Positions 43,058-52,682 are shown, counted from the first letter of the stretch. The stretch is 64,000 nucleotides of DNA from Cohnella zeiphila (GCF_014212055.1 NZ_JACJVO010000009.1:310001-374000); one strand, 5' to 3'. The notes: generated by a model from the letters alone, not told the origin. Made by a program: numbers and translations.

Positions 43058-43960
43058 ATGGAAAGGCGCGATTACGGAAATACGGGCATGTCGGTCAGCG
43101 CCCTAGGTTTCGGAGCGGCGGAGATCGGTTTTATTGGGGCGGACGCGAAGGCGATCGAACGGCTGCTCGGCAGCGCCCTGGATGCGGGGCTTAACCTGAT
43201 CGATACGGGCGAGTGCTACGGCGACAGCGAAGCGCTGATCGGGGAAGCGGTCGGACACCGCAGGAGCGAATACTTTTTGTTTACCAAATGCGGCCACGGC
43301 AAGGTTGCCGGATATGACCGGCCGGACTGGGAGCCGGCGCTCCTGGAAGAGACGATCGACCGCAGCCTGCGGCGGCTGCGGACGGATTGCCTGGACGTCG
43401 TGCATCTGCACAACTGCTCGGAGGAGCTGCTGCGGCAAGGCGACGTGATCGACGTGCTGCTGCGGGCCCGGGAAAAGGGCAAGATTCGGTTTCTGGGCTA
43501 CAGCGGCGATCATTTCGCAGCGCTGTACGCGGCGACGTGCGGAGCGTTCCAGTCGCTTCAAACCTCGGTCAGCATCGCCGACCAGGAAGCGATCGAGCTG
43601 ACGCTGCCGGAAGCGCGCAAGCGGGGAATCGGCGTCGTCGCCAAGCGTCCGATCGCGAACGCGGTCTGGACGGCCCCGGGCAAAGTCGAGAACGAACGCC
43701 ATCGGGAATACGCGGAGCGTCTCGGCAAACTGGATTACGATTTTTTTCGCGAACGGCCGGAGGAGGCGATCGGGATTGCGCTCCGCTTCACCTTGTCGGT
43801 CCCCGGGGTTCATTCGGCGATCGTAGGGACGGCGAAGCCCGGCAGATGGGAGGAGAACGCCAAGATTCTGGCAAACGGTCCGCTCGAAATCGAAGAATAC
43901 GAGGCCATCCGGACGGTATGGCGAGAGAGAGCGGAGGCCGGCTGGCGCGGATTGGGCTGA
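43058..43960 (+). CDS. Aldo/keto reductase family protein
   Basis: A 300-residue TIM-barrel NADPH-dependent oxidoreductase. The catalytic tetrad can be seen as Asp in NLIDTGECYG (with Tyr), Lys in LFTKCGHGK and His in DVVHLHN. The C-terminal cofactor region contains VHSAIVGTAK. The ribosome site GGGAGGCGGAGAGG precedes the ATG. Substrate unknown. Confidence 0.92.
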   Translation: MERRDYGNTGMSVSALGFGAAEIGFIGADAKAIERLLGSALDAGLNLIDTGECYGDSEALIGEAVGHRRSEYFLFTKCGHGKVAGYDRPDWEPALLEETIDRSLRRLRTDCLDVVHLHNCSEELLRQGDVIDVLLRAREKGKIRFLGYSGDHFAALYAATCGAFQSLQTSVSIADQEAIELTLPEARKRGIGVVAKRPIANAVWTAPGKVENERHREYAERLGKLDYDFFRERPEEAIGIALRFTLSVPGVHSAIVGTAKPGRWEENAKILANGPLEIEEYEAIRTVWRERAEAGWRGLG

Positions 43961-43999
43961 CCGAAGGCGGCATCGGCAACAGAGGGCGAATGGCGAGAT

Positions 44000-44044
44000 G
44001 CGGGATTCGGCGCGAAAGCGTCGGGGCCGCATCCCGCTTTTTTT
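44000..44044 (+). terminator. Intrinsic terminator of the aldo/keto reductase gene
   Basis: GCGGGAT (44000-44006) pairs with ATCCCGC (44031-44037), with further pairing inside, followed by seven T residues (44038-44044). Confidence 0.85.
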
Positions 44045-44181
44045 ATGCCCTGCGCAGATTCTGCCAGGTCTTTCTTCGCCGCGAATCTTTTTAAGAGGCT
44101 AGGAACCTGTTACAATAAAGGTTGATTTAAAGGGCGTCCCGGGCCGAGCGGAAAAGAGCGCGGGCGCGAAAGGAGAAGACG

Positions 44182-45303
44182 ATGCTGAAGATCGGATCGC
44201 ACGTTTCTTTTTCGGACAAAGGGTTGCTGACCGCAACCGAGGAAGCCGTCTCATACGGTTCCAGCACGTTTATGATTTACACCGGCGCGCCGCAAAATAC
44301 GAGGCGCAAGCCGATCGAGGACTTATACATCCCGGAAGGCAAGGATGCGATGACGTCGGCGGGCATCGACGAGATCGTCGTGCACGCGCCCTACATTATC
44401 AATTTGGGCTCTTATAAAGAAGCGACGTTCGATCTCGCGGTGAACTTCCTTCAGGAAGAGATTCGCCGCACGCACAAGATCGGCGTCCGCAACATCGTGC
44501 TGCATCCGGGCGCCTACACGGAAAAGGATCCCGAATACGGCATCGCGCGGATCGCGGAAGGCTTGAACGAGGTGCTCGACGGCACGAAGGAAACCGACGT
44601 CAACATCGCGCTGGAGACGATGGCGGGCAAGGGAACGGAGATCGGGCGCAGCTTCGAGGAGCTGGCGGCGATCATCGAGAAGGTCCGCGCGAACGACCGG
44701 TTGACGGTCTGCATGGACACGTGCCATATGCACGACGCGGGCTACGATATCGTAGGCGATATCGACGGCGTGCTCCGGAAGTTCGACGACATCGTCGGGC
44801 TGGACCGCGTCGCCGTCGTGCATGTCAACGACAGCAAAAATCCGCAAGGTGCGGCCAAGGACCGCCACGCGCCGATCGGCTCGGGCTGGATCGGCTTCGA
44901 GGCGATCGACCGCGTCGTTCACCACGAAGCGCTGCAAGGCCGGCCGTTCGTGCTGGAGACGCCGTGGATCGGCAAAAAGGAACGGCCGATGTACGAAGCC
45001 GAGATCGCCATGCTGCGCGCGGACGCGGAAGATCGGTTCGGCGGCGAGTTCATGGAGGATGTCGAGCGGCTTCATCATTTTTACGCGAAGTCGGACGTCG
45101 TGCCGCGTCAGTACGTGCTGCAGACGTGGGACCTTCTGAAGTCGGATGCCAAGGCGAAGAAGGCGGACCCCCGCGAACCGATGGAACGGCTCTACGACAT
45201 GATCAAGGAGAACCGGGTGTTGTCCGAAGATTACAGCGAAGAGCAAGTGAACCAGCGGCTTACCGCAAGCCTGGCCGGCAAGGAATGGCTGGCGAAAGTA
45301 TAA
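44182..45303 (+). CDS. nfo: Deoxyribonuclease IV with C-terminal extension
   Basis: A 373-residue AP endonuclease of the Nfo family, which cuts DNA at abasic sites in base excision repair. Zinc ligands are seen in [43 protein letters not shown] and LETPWIG. The family core ends near residue 280; about 93 further residues (from [10 protein letters not shown]) form a charged, probably helical extension absent from the usual 280-300-residue enzymes. The ribosome site AAAGGAGAAG precedes the ATG. purU follows 34 nt later, so the two may be co-transcribed. Confidence 0.92.
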   Translation: MLKIGSHVSFSDKGLLTATEEAVSYGSSTFMIYTGAPQNTRRKPIEDLYIPEGKDAMTSAGIDEIVVHAPYIINLGSYKEATFDLAVNFLQEEIRRTHKIGVRNIVLHPGAYTEKDPEYGIARIAEGLNEVLDGTKETDVNIALETMAGKGTEIGRSFEELAAIIEKVRANDRLTVCMDTCHMHDAGYDIVGDIDGVLRKFDDIVGLDRVAVVHVNDSKNPQGAAKDRHAPIGSGWIGFEAIDRVVHHEALQGRPFVLETPWIGKKERPMYEAEIAMLRADAEDRFGGEFMEDVERLHHFYAKSDVVPRQYVLQTWDLLKSDAKAKKADPREPMERLYDMIKENRVLSEDYSEEQVNQRLTASLAGKEWLAKV

Positions 45304-45337
45304 ATCAGCATTTTCAAGAAGGAAGAGGTTTTGGAAG

Positions 45338-46234
45338 ATGAGTCAATCGGTCTATCAAACGCAGCGTCCCGCCGAGGACAAGAGCAGCCGGGCGCGCATG
45401 CTGATCTCCTGCCCGGACCGGGCGGGCATCGTGGCGACGGTGTCGCATTTCCTGTACGAGCACGGAGCCAACATCGTGCAGTCCGACCAATATACGATGG
45501 ATCCCGAAGGCGGCATGTTCTTCATGCGGATCGAGTTCGACCTGGACAACCTGGAGAGCTCGCTGCCGACGCTTCAGGAGGATTTTACGCGGGTGGCGGA
45601 CCGATTCTCGATGAAGTGGAGCGTCTACCGGGCGGGCCGCCGGAAGCGGATCGCGGTGCTCGTCTCCAAGGAGGATCATTGCCTGCTGGAGCTGCTGTGG
45701 CAGTGGCAGGCGGGCGATCTCGACGCGGAGATCAGCATGGTCATCAGCAACCATGACGACATGCGCTCCTTGGTGGAATCGTACGGCATTCCGTACCACC
45801 ACATTCCGGTTACGGCGGACACGAAGGCGGAAGCGGAGCGCAAGCAGCTCGAGCTGACGGAGGGGAAAATCGACCTGATCATCCTCGCCCGCTATATGCA
45901 GATCGTCACGCCGAAGTTCATCGAGCGGTTCCCGAACCGGATCATCAACATCCACCATTCGTTCCTGCCCGCCTTCGTCGGGGGCAAGCCTTACCACCAG
46001 GCGTACAGCCGGGGGGTCAAGCTGATCGGCGCGACCGCCCACTACGTGACGGACGAGCTGGACGCCGGCCCGATCATCGAGCAGGACGTGCAGCGGGTCA
46101 GCCACCGCGAGAACGTGAACGAGCTCAAGCGGATGGGGCGCCATATCGAACGTACCGTCCTGGCGCGCGCGGTTCGCTGGCATGTCGAGGACCGGCTCGT
46201 CGTCTACCAGAACAAAACGGTTGTTTTCATTTGA
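45338..46234 (+). CDS. purU: Formyltetrahydrofolate deformylase
   Basis: A 298-residue enzyme hydrolysing 10-formyltetrahydrofolate to formate and tetrahydrofolate, which balances one-carbon pools for purine synthesis. The N-terminal ACT domain (residues about 15-95, ISCPDRAGIVATVSHFLYEH) is joined to a formyltransferase-type catalytic domain with NIHHSFLPAFVGG and the HYVTDELDAGPII segment that supplies the catalytic Asp. AAGGAAGAGG precedes the ATG. Confidence 0.95.
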   Translation: MSQSVYQTQRPAEDKSSRARMLISCPDRAGIVATVSHFLYEHGANIVQSDQYTMDPEGGMFFMRIEFDLDNLESSLPTLQEDFTRVADRFSMKWSVYRAGRRKRIAVLVSKEDHCLLELLWQWQAGDLDAEISMVISNHDDMRSLVESYGIPYHHIPVTADTKAEAERKQLELTEGKIDLIILARYMQIVTPKFIERFPNRIINIHHSFLPAFVGGKPYHQAYSRGVKLIGATAHYVTDELDAGPIIEQDVQRVSHRENVNELKRMGRHIERTVLARAVRWHVEDRLVVYQNKTVVFI

Positions 46235-46241
46235 CCCGGGC

Positions 46242-46292
46242 ACGGACAACCGGCGCTTTCGCGGCTTTACCGGCGAAGCGCCGGTTGTCCGT
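46242..46292 (+). terminator. 17-bp hairpin after purU
   Basis: ACGGACAACCGGCGCTT (46242-46258) pairs perfectly with 46276-46292. No T-run follows, so termination is uncertain; it may act as an RNA 3'-end stabiliser. Confidence 0.55.
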
Positions 46293-46426
46293 ACAAGTGT
46301 GGCATTGGCAAGGGTCGCATGATACAATAGGCAAGACTGGCGCAGCACCTCCGGAGATCGGGAAACCGACGATCCGGGGCCGGCCATGAACGTTCGTGCA
46401 AATGATGGAGGAGGCCAAACAAGGTT

Positions 46427-48442
46427 ATGACAGTAAGCTCGAAATCGATTGAACAGCTATCCGTAACGACGATCCGCACGCTCGCGATCGACGCCATCGA
46501 GAAGGCGAAGTCCGGCCATCCGGGCATGCCGATGGGCGCCGCTCCGATGGGCTACCAATTGTTCGCCAAGACGATGACGCACAATCCTTCCCGCCCGGAT
46601 TGGATCAACCGCGACCGCTTCGTGCTGTCGGCCGGCCACGGCTCGATGCTGCTCTATGCGCTGCTTCACTTGAGCGGCTACGATCTTCCGCTGGAAGAGA
46701 TCAAGAACTTCCGCCAATGGGGCTCCCTGACGCCGGGCCACCCGGAATTCGGCCATACGGCCGGCGTCGACGCCACGACCGGTCCGCTCGGCCAAGGCTT
46801 CGGCATGGCGGTCGGCATGGCGATGGCGGAAGCGCAGCTCTCCGCCACCTATAACCGCGACGGCTATGCTCTGATCAACCATTTCACTTACGGCATCTGC
46901 GGCGACGGCGACCTGTCCGAGGGCATCTCCGGCGAAGCGGCTTCGCTGGCGGGTCACCTGAAGCTCGGCAAGCTGATCATGCTGTACGATTCGAACGACA
47001 TTTCGCTGGACGGCGAACTGAGCCTGTCGTTCTCGGAAAATGTGGCCAAGCGCTTCGAAGGCTACAACTGGCAGGTGCTTCGCGTCGAGGACGGCAACGA
47101 TCTGGACGCCCTGGCCAAGGCGATCGCGGCGGCGCAAGCCGAGACGACGAAGCCGACGCTGATCGAAGTGAAGACGGTCATCGGCTACGGTTCCCCGAAC
47201 AAGGGCGGCAAGGGCGGCCACGCGGGCCCGCACGGCTCTCCGCTCGGCACGGAGGAAGCGAAGCTGACGAAGGCGTTCTACGAATGGGACGAGCCGGAAT
47301 TCTTCGTTCCGGAAGAAGTTCGCGCCCACTTCGCCGAAGTGAAGAAGCGCGGCGAAGAGGCTAACGCGGCTTGGGACGCGCTGCTCGCGAAGTACAAAGC
47401 GGCTTACCCGGAACTGGCCGCGCAGTTCGAGACGGCCGCCTCCCGCAAGCTGCCGGCCGGCTGGGACGCCGACCTGCCTTCCTATACGACGGAAGACAAG
47501 CCGCTGTCGACCCGCGTCGCTTCCGGCAACGCGCTGAACGGCCTGGCCAAGAACGTGCCTCATCTGGTAGGCGGCTCCGCCGACCTGGAGAGCTCGACGA
47601 TGACCCACCTCAAAGGGCTGCCGATTTACAAAGCCGGCCAGTACGACGGCCGCAACATCTACTTCGGCATCCGCGAATTCGCGATGGCCGCGGCGATGAA
47701 CGGCATCTCGCTGCACGGCGGCCTCAAGGTGTACGGCGGCACGTTCTTCGTGTTCACCGATTACCTTCGTCCGGCGGTTCGCCTCGCATCGATCATGAAG
47801 CTGCCGGTCGTATACGTGCTGACGCATGACTCGATCGCGGTCGGCGAAGACGGCCCGACCCACGAGCCGATCGAGCAGCTCGCTTCGATCCGCGTCATCC
47901 CGGGACTGACGGTGATCCGTCCGGCCGACGGCAACGAGACTTCCGCGGCATGGGCTTACGCGATGGAGAACACCGCGAATCCGGTCGCGCTCGTGCTGAC
48001 GCGCCAGAACCTGCCGATTCTCGAAGGAACTGCGGACAAGGCTCGCGAAGGCATCCGGAAGGGCGGCTACATCGTCTCCGAAGCCGCGAACGGGCAGCCG
48101 CAAGGCATCCTGATCGCCACCGGCTCCGAGGTCCAGCTTGCCGTCGCTTCGCAGAAGGCGCTGGCGGAGCAAGGCATCCACGTGCGCGTCGTCAGCCTGC
48201 CGAGCTGGGATCTGTTCGACAAGCAGCCGAAGGAATACCAGGGCAGCGTCATTCCGAAGTCGATCAAGGCTCGCCTCGCGATCGAGATGGCTCACCCGTT
48301 CGGCTGGGATCGCTTCGTCGGCGACGAAGGCGCGGTGTTGGGCATCGAGACGTTCGGAGCTTCCGCTCCGGGCGACCGCGTGATCAAGGAATACGGCTTT
48401 ACCGTCGAGAACGTCGTCGACCGATTCAAGAAGCTGCTGTAA
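46427..48442 (+). CDS. tkt: Transketolase
   Basis: A 671-residue thiamine-diphosphate enzyme of the non-oxidative pentose phosphate pathway, moving two-carbon units between sugar phosphates. The N-terminal domain has [11 protein letters not shown] and the ThDP/metal motif [20 protein letters not shown] ending in YDSND. The middle pyrimidine-binding domain has [15 protein letters not shown], and [18 protein letters not shown] is the transketolase signature. Full length. ppnP follows 24 nt later in the same direction. Confidence 0.97.
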   Translation: MTVSSKSIEQLSVTTIRTLAIDAIEKAKSGHPGMPMGAAPMGYQLFAKTMTHNPSRPDWINRDRFVLSAGHGSMLLYALLHLSGYDLPLEEIKNFRQWGSLTPGHPEFGHTAGVDATTGPLGQGFGMAVGMAMAEAQLSATYNRDGYALINHFTYGICGDGDLSEGISGEAASLAGHLKLGKLIMLYDSNDISLDGELSLSFSENVAKRFEGYNWQVLRVEDGNDLDALAKAIAAAQAETTKPTLIEVKTVIGYGSPNKGGKGGHAGPHGSPLGTEEAKLTKAFYEWDEPEFFVPEEVRAHFAEVKKRGEEANAAWDALLAKYKAAYPELAAQFETAASRKLPAGWDADLPSYTTEDKPLSTRVASGNALNGLAKNVPHLVGGSADLESSTMTHLKGLPIYKAGQYDGRNIYFGIREFAMAAAMNGISLHGGLKVYGGTFFVFTDYLRPAVRLASIMKLPVVYVLTHDSIAVGEDGPTHEPIEQLASIRVIPGLTVIRPADGNETSAAWAYAMENTANPVALVLTRQNLPILEGTADKAREGIRKGGYIVSEAANGQPQGILIATGSEVQLAVASQKALAEQGIHVRVVSLPSWDLFDKQPKEYQGSVIPKSIKARLAIEMAHPFGWDRFVGDEGAVLGIETFGASAPGDRVIKEYGFTVENVVDRFKKLL

Positions 48443-48466
48443 GGACTTGGGGGAGGAACAACCGAT

Positions 48467-48778
48467 ATGTCGCAGTTCGATAACGTATCCGTCGTCAAGG
48501 CGGCCAACATCTACTTTGACGGCAAAGTAACGAGCCGAACCGTGATCTTCGCGGACGGCACGCGCAAGACGCTCGGCATCATGCTGCCGGGCGAGTACGA
48601 ATTCGGCACCGGCCAGCCGGAATTGATGGAGATTCTGGCGGGAGAGCTGACCGTTCAGCTTCCGGGCTCTCAAGATTGGATCTCCATCTCCGGAACGGGC
48701 GAGTTCACCGTGCCGGGAGACTCCAAGTTCAAGCTCAAGATCGCGCAAACGACCGACTACGTCTGCTCTTACCTATAA
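48467..48778 (+). CDS. ppnP: Pyrimidine/purine nucleoside phosphorylase PpnP
   Basis: A 103-residue single-domain cupin of the PpnP (YaiE/DUF1255) family, which splits nucleosides with phosphate to give a free base and (deoxy)ribose 1-phosphate. Typical segments are VFADGTRKTLGIMLPGEYEF and TGEFTVPGDSKFKLKI. GGGGGAGGAAC precedes the ATG. It is probably co-transcribed with tkt, which would feed the ribose phosphate into the pentose phosphate pathway. Confidence 0.93.
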   Translation: MSQFDNVSVVKAANIYFDGKVTSRTVIFADGTRKTLGIMLPGEYEFGTGQPELMEILAGELTVQLPGSQDWISISGTGEFTVPGDSKFKLKIAQTTDYVCSYL

Positions 48779-48788
48779 GGGCGGCGGG

Positions 48789-48815
48789 AACGGCTCCTTC
48801 GGGAGCCGTTTTTTT
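48789..48815 (+). terminator. Intrinsic terminator of tkt-ppnP
   Basis: AACGGCTCC-TTCG-GGAGCCGTT followed by a T-run: a 9-bp stem with a UUCG tetraloop. Confidence 0.92.
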
Positions 48816-48848
48816 CTTTGCCGCGGGCGGGCCAACCATAAAAAAACG

Positions 48849-48882
48849 CTGACTGTATCTGTCAGGGGGAATCGTGTACAAT
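48849..48882 (+). promoter_or_regulatory. Operator and promoter of the YdeI/WYL operon
   Basis: CTGAC-N7-GTCAG (48849-48865) followed by GGGG, then TACAAT (48877-48882) as the -10. There is no good -35 at 16-18 nt, and the operator covers that position. An equivalent site with the same spacing lies before the DinB-like gene, so the WYL regulator of this operon probably binds both. Confidence 0.65.
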
Positions 48883-48901
48883 GCAGGCAAGGGGTGAGAT
48901 C

Positions 48902-49507
48902 ATGAGCGGTAAATCCGGCGAATTGCCCATTTTGTTTTTCGAGAATCCCGCATCGCTTATCGAATGGCTGGAGGAGAATCACGCCGCGTCTCCGGGCTTC
49001 CGGCTGAAGCTGGCCAAGAAAGGCTCCGGCTTGAAGTCGGTTACATACGACGAGGCGATGGACTGCGCGCTCCGGTACGGTTGGGTGGACAGCCAGAAAG
49101 AAGCGCTCGACGACCTCGCCTGGCTGCAGCGCTTCACGCCTCGCGGACCGCGAAGCATCTGGTCCAAGATCAATCGCGAGAAAGCGGAGCGGCTCATCGC
49201 CGCAGGGCTGATGAAGCCGTCCGGTCTGGCGGCGATCGAAGCGGCCAAGCGGGACGGCAGATGGGACAAAGCATACGCCTCTCAAAGTATCGCCGAAGTG
49301 CCGGAAGATTTCGCCGCGGAATTGAAGCGGAATCCGAAGGCGGCGGCGTTTTTCGAAACGCTGGACCGGCAGAACCGCTACGCCATGCTGTTCCGCATCC
49401 ATCAGGCGAAAAAGCCGGAAACCCGGGAGAAGCGGATCCGGGAGTTTATCGGCATGCTCGAGCGGGGCGAAACGCTGTACCCGAAAGCCAAAGCCAAGAA
49501 GGTCTGA
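48902..49507 (+). CDS. YdeI/OmpD-associated family protein
   Basis: A 201-residue protein of the YdeI family, with DEAMDCALRYGWVDSQKEALDD, RFTPRGPRSIWSKINREKAERL and an Arg/Lys-rich C-terminal part (REKRIREFIGML). Function is poorly known; members are often near stress or regulator genes. The ATG at 48902 follows AAGGGGTGAG; an in-frame ATG at 48881 overlaps the promoter. First gene of an operon with the WYL regulator. Confidence 0.83.
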   Translation: MSGKSGELPILFFENPASLIEWLEENHAASPGFRLKLAKKGSGLKSVTYDEAMDCALRYGWVDSQKEALDDLAWLQRFTPRGPRSIWSKINREKAERLIAAGLMKPSGLAAIEAAKRDGRWDKAYASQSIAEVPEDFAAELKRNPKAAAFFETLDRQNRYAMLFRIHQAKKPETREKRIREFIGMLERGETLYPKAKAKKV

Positions 49508-49513
49508 CGATCG

Positions 49514-50506
49514 ATGTCCAAAGCGACCAACATGCTGTCCATTCTGTGGCTGCTTCGTTCCGGCGGGAGAATGACCGCCCAGCAGCTGGCGGACGAGCTG
49601 GAGATTCACATTCGCACCGTTTACCGCTGCATCGACTCGCTGTGCGCCAGCGGCGTCCCGATCATCGCCGACCCGGGGCGCAGCGGCGGCTACCGGATTT
49701 TGGAGACGTTCTCCGAATCCCCGCTCCTGTTCGACCTGGACGAGCAGAAGGCGCTTGTCCACGCGTCCACGTTCGCCCAGGAAGCGGGCTATCCGTTCCA
49801 GGAAGCGCTCGTTCGGGCGATCGACAAGCTGAAGCGGTATACGAACGAGAAGCAGCTTACCCGGATCGAGAGGCACCTGGAGGGGCTGTCGGTCATTCAG
49901 ACGCCGGCCGGCGAGAAGGAGCAGGAGCGGCTCCGGGTGCTGGAAGAGGCGGCCGCCACAGGCATAACAGTCGAGATGACGTACGACAAGGGCAAAGGCG
50001 CAGGCCCTGAGGCGCGACCGTTCGATCCCTATGGCATCGTGCATTGGAAGGGGAGCTGGTACACCGTCGGTTATTGCGGCCTGCGCCGGGAGATGCGCAG
50101 CTTCCGGACCGACCGGATCATCGACCTGCAAATGACGGATCGCCGCTTCGGGCGCCCGGCCGCCTTTTCCGCGAAAGAGTTCCTGATGAATCAGCTGCTT
50201 CCGGACGCCTTGGCTTCGGAAACGTTGGTTCTTGTGCGGATTCGCGGGCACGAGCATGCGCTCGAAGAGCTCGGCCGCCATTGGCTGTTCGGGCACGCGC
50301 AGACGGAACGGGGAGAAGGCGAAGCCGTGTACCGGCTCGGCCTGTCCTCTCTGCTCACGTACGTGCCGTATTTTTTGCTGCCGTACGGGCGGGCAATCTC
50401 GGTCGTCGAGCCGTACGAGCTGATCGAGAAGCTGGCGGAAGTCAGCTCCGGCCTCGCCGATCACTACCAAGCGATGAAAGATCAATCCAAATCAAGAAAA
50501 GGATGA
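49514..50506 (+). CDS. HTH and WYL-domain transcriptional regulator (YafY type)
   Basis: A 330-residue regulator. The N-terminal winged helix-turn-helix (TNMLSILWLLRSGGRMTAQQ, then LADELEIHIRTVYRCIDSL) is of the DeoR/HTH_11 type. The WYL domain and C-terminal extension (residues about 140-330, with FDPYGIVHWKGSWYTVGYC and the following Arg-rich segment) usually bind an effector, sometimes nucleic acid or nucleotide. It lies 6 nt after the YdeI gene. The CTGAC-N7-GTCAG sites at 48849 and 52014 are its probable targets. Confidence 0.9.
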   Translation: MSKATNMLSILWLLRSGGRMTAQQLADELEIHIRTVYRCIDSLCASGVPIIADPGRSGGYRILETFSESPLLFDLDEQKALVHASTFAQEAGYPFQEALVRAIDKLKRYTNEKQLTRIERHLEGLSVIQTPAGEKEQERLRVLEEAAATGITVEMTYDKGKGAGPEARPFDPYGIVHWKGSWYTVGYCGLRREMRSFRTDRIIDLQMTDRRFGRPAAFSAKEFLMNQLLPDALASETLVLVRIRGHEHALEELGRHWLFGHAQTERGEGEAVYRLGLSSLLTYVPYFLLPYGRAISVVEPYELIEKLAEVSSGLADHYQAMKDQSKSRKG

Positions 50507-50511
50507 GGATC

Positions 50512-50826
50512 ATGAGCAAATTCGCGATGTACGGAAAGTTTACCGCCCACCCCGGCAAAGGGGACGAACTGGCGAAGATTTTGCTGGAGGCGGCGGAGCA
50601 AAGCAAAGACTTCGACGGCTGCGAGCTGTATATCATCAATACGGCGGAAGAGGATCCGGACACGATCTGGGTGACGGAGCTGTGGCGAGACGTCGAGTCG
50701 CACGACGCTTCGCTGCGCCAGGAGGGAGCCGGAGAGCTCATCCGGCGCGCCCGTCCGCTCATTGCCGGCGTTCAGCCGATCAAGCTTCGCCCGCTCGGGG
50801 GCAAAGGGTTCGACCGTTCGAATTAA
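50512..50826 (+). CDS. Antibiotic biosynthesis monooxygenase-domain protein
   Basis: A 104-residue ABM/quinol monooxygenase-like protein with a ferredoxin-like fold (FAMYGKFTAHPGKGDELAKI, then CELYIINTAEEDPDTIWVTE). The ATG at 50512 sits behind AAAAGGATGAGG; an ATG at 50503 overlapping the previous stop is also possible. It is the third gene of the WYL operon. Likely role is oxidation of a small aromatic or removal of a reactive compound; substrate unknown. Confidence 0.85.
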   Translation: MSKFAMYGKFTAHPGKGDELAKILLEAAEQSKDFDGCELYIINTAEEDPDTIWVTELWRDVESHDASLRQEGAGELIRRARPLIAGVQPIKLRPLGGKGFDRSN

Positions 50827-50874
50827 CTAGACGACGGGCAAAGGTCCGATTTTTTTGCAAAGGATGAGAAACCG

Positions 50875-52007
50875 ATGGACTTCCAACCGCTGTCCCGCTT
50901 TATCGATCGCCTGACTTCCTGGCGCATTCCATGGGCCGAAGTAACGGTCATGCGCGGCAACGAGACGATTTTCCGTTATCGCAACGGCTATGCCAATCTC
51001 GAAGAGCAGACTTCCATCGGCGACCGCGGAATTTTCAACCTTTACTCGCTGACGAAAATTCTGACCTGTACGGCGGCGCTTCAGCTGTTGGAAAAAGGCG
51101 CTTATCTGCTGAGCGATCCGCTGTCCGCCTATTTGCCGGAGTACGCCGACATGACGGTGCGCAGGACGCTGGAGGACGGCCGAACCGTTCTGGAAAAGGC
51201 AGAAAGACCGATCACGGTGCGCGATTTGTTTACGATGACGGCCGGATTCTCTTATGACCTCGGAGCGCCCTCCATCCGAGAGGTTAAGGAGAGTACGAAC
51301 GGCAAGGTGCCGACCCGCGAATTCGCGAGGGCGCTGGCGAAGGAGCCGCTCCTGTTCGAACCGGGCACCCGCTGGAACTTAGCTTATGCCACGACGTTCT
51401 CGCCGCGCTTGTCGAAGCGGTGGACGGAAGGCGATTCGGCGCATACGTAAAGGACGAGATTACCGGGCCGCTCGGCATGAGCGACACGGGCTTCGAACTG
51501 TCGGAAGAGCAAAGAGGCCGTTTGCTTCCGCAGTACGAATACAACGACGCGCTGGGCAAGCCCGTGCGCAAGGACGGGAACGGGTTCCGGATCGGCACGG
51601 AGTTCGAGAGCGGCGGAGCGGGGCTGCTGTCGACCGTCAGCGATTACGCGAAGTTTCTGAGCGCGCTGACCCATCGGGGCACGAGCCCGGACGGTACTCG
51701 CATCCTGTCCTCGGCAACGGTGGAGCTGATGCGGACGGATCATCTGACCGAGAGCACGCGCGGCGATTACAATTGGGGGCAGTTAGCCGGCTACGGCTAC
51801 GGGCTCGGGGTCAGAACCCATGTCTCCAAAGCCGGCAGCGGATCGCTGAGCCCGCTCGGCGAATTCGGCTGGAGCGGCGCGGCCGGCTGCCTTGCGATCA
51901 TCGATCCGGATTCGCGGCTGACCGTCCTGTATGCGCAGCATTTGCTCAACAACCAAGAGCCCTATGTCCATCCGCGGCTCAAAAATATCGTCTACGCCTG
52001 TCTTTAA
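50875..52007 (+). pseudogene. Serine hydrolase (beta-lactamase family), frameshifted
   Basis: Two frames make one protein of about 377 residues in the class C beta-lactamase/esterase family. Frame 1 (50875-51450) has the SxxK motif in LYSLTKILT and FEPGTRWNLAYA; frame 2 (to 52007) continues with HDVLAALVEAVDGRRFGAYV and ends in GWSGAAGCLAIIDPDSRLTV. The break is at 51388-51391, where one base appears to be missing in a run of C. Restoring it gives an intact enzyme. This may be a true recent mutation or a sequencing error. Its start has AAAGGATGAG upstream. Last gene of the WYL operon. Confidence 0.85.
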
Positions 52008-52013
52008 AAAATA

Positions 52014-52047
52014 CTGACCGTAATTGTCAGGGGACGCTCTTTATAAT
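52014..52047 (+). promoter_or_regulatory. Operator and promoter of the DinB-like gene
   Basis: CTGAC-N7-GTCAG (52014-52030) followed by GGGG, then TATAAT (52042-52047) as the -10. Spacer length from the operator to the -10 is identical to that at 48849-48882. The operator overlaps the -35 position. Confidence 0.7.
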
Positions 52048-52088
52048 GTCGTTGTAAGGCTAAATCGACAGGCGGAGGCGGTACAAGC

Positions 52089-52586
52089 ATGTTTACGAAG
52101 ATCGACGATTTCTTGAAGGAATGGGAGACGGATACCGCGGTCACGGAGCGGGTGCTGGACGCGCTGACCGACGAATCGCTCGGCCAGCCCGTGACGGACA
52201 AACACCGGACGCTGGGCGGCATTGCCTGGCATCTGGTCCAGTCGTACAACTATATGACCGGGCTTGGACTGGAATATGACGAGCCGCTCGCGGGCGATGA
52301 GATCCCGGCATCGGCGGCGGTTATCGCTTCCGAGTACCGGCGGATGAAGGAAGTTTTCCGGCGGGCGCTGACCGGCCAGTGGACGGACGAGACGCTTCGG
52401 CGTACGGTTTCGATGATGGGAGAAGAGTGGGCCAACGGAGCTTCGCTCCGGTTCACTTTAAACCACGAGATTCATCACCGCGGTCAAATGTCGGTGCTGA
52501 TGCGCCAGGCGGGGCTGCGCGTGCCCGCCATCGCAGGCCAGACCCGCGACGATTGGATCGACATGGGCAGGGATCCTTTGCCTTGA
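52089..52586 (+). CDS. DinB family protein
   Basis: A 165-residue four-helix-bundle protein of the DinB/YfiT superfamily. The three metal-binding histidines are probably in GGIAWHLVQSYNYM and LNHEIHHRGQMSVLM. Members act as metal-dependent thiol transferases in some cases, but most are of unknown function. It is a single gene with a WYL-type operator before its promoter, so it should respond with the YdeI/WYL operon. Confidence 0.88.
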   Translation: MFTKIDDFLKEWETDTAVTERVLDALTDESLGQPVTDKHRTLGGIAWHLVQSYNYMTGLGLEYDEPLAGDEIPASAAVIASEYRRMKEVFRRALTGQWTDETLRRTVSMMGEEWANGASLRFTLNHEIHHRGQMSVLMRQAGLRVPAIAGQTRDDWIDMGRDPLP

Positions 52587-52607
52587 GCCGCTGACGCCGA
52601 GCAGACG

Positions 52608-52654
52608 AAGACGCACCGCATCCCGCGGATTATCCGTGTGATACGGTGCGTCTT
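52608..52654. terminator. Hairpin between convergent genes
   Basis: AAGACGCACCG (52608-52618) pairs with CGGTGCGTCTT (52644-52654), with extra pairing inside. There is no T-run. It lies between the DinB-like gene and the oxidoreductase gene. Confidence 0.5.
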
Positions 52655-52682
52655 GACGTTCAAAAAGAGTAACGCCGCCCAA

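Noticed and set aside
46305-46328. TTGGCA/TACAAT as a tkt promoter
   Set aside because: The spacer is only 12 nt, and no better -35 was found at 16-18 nt.
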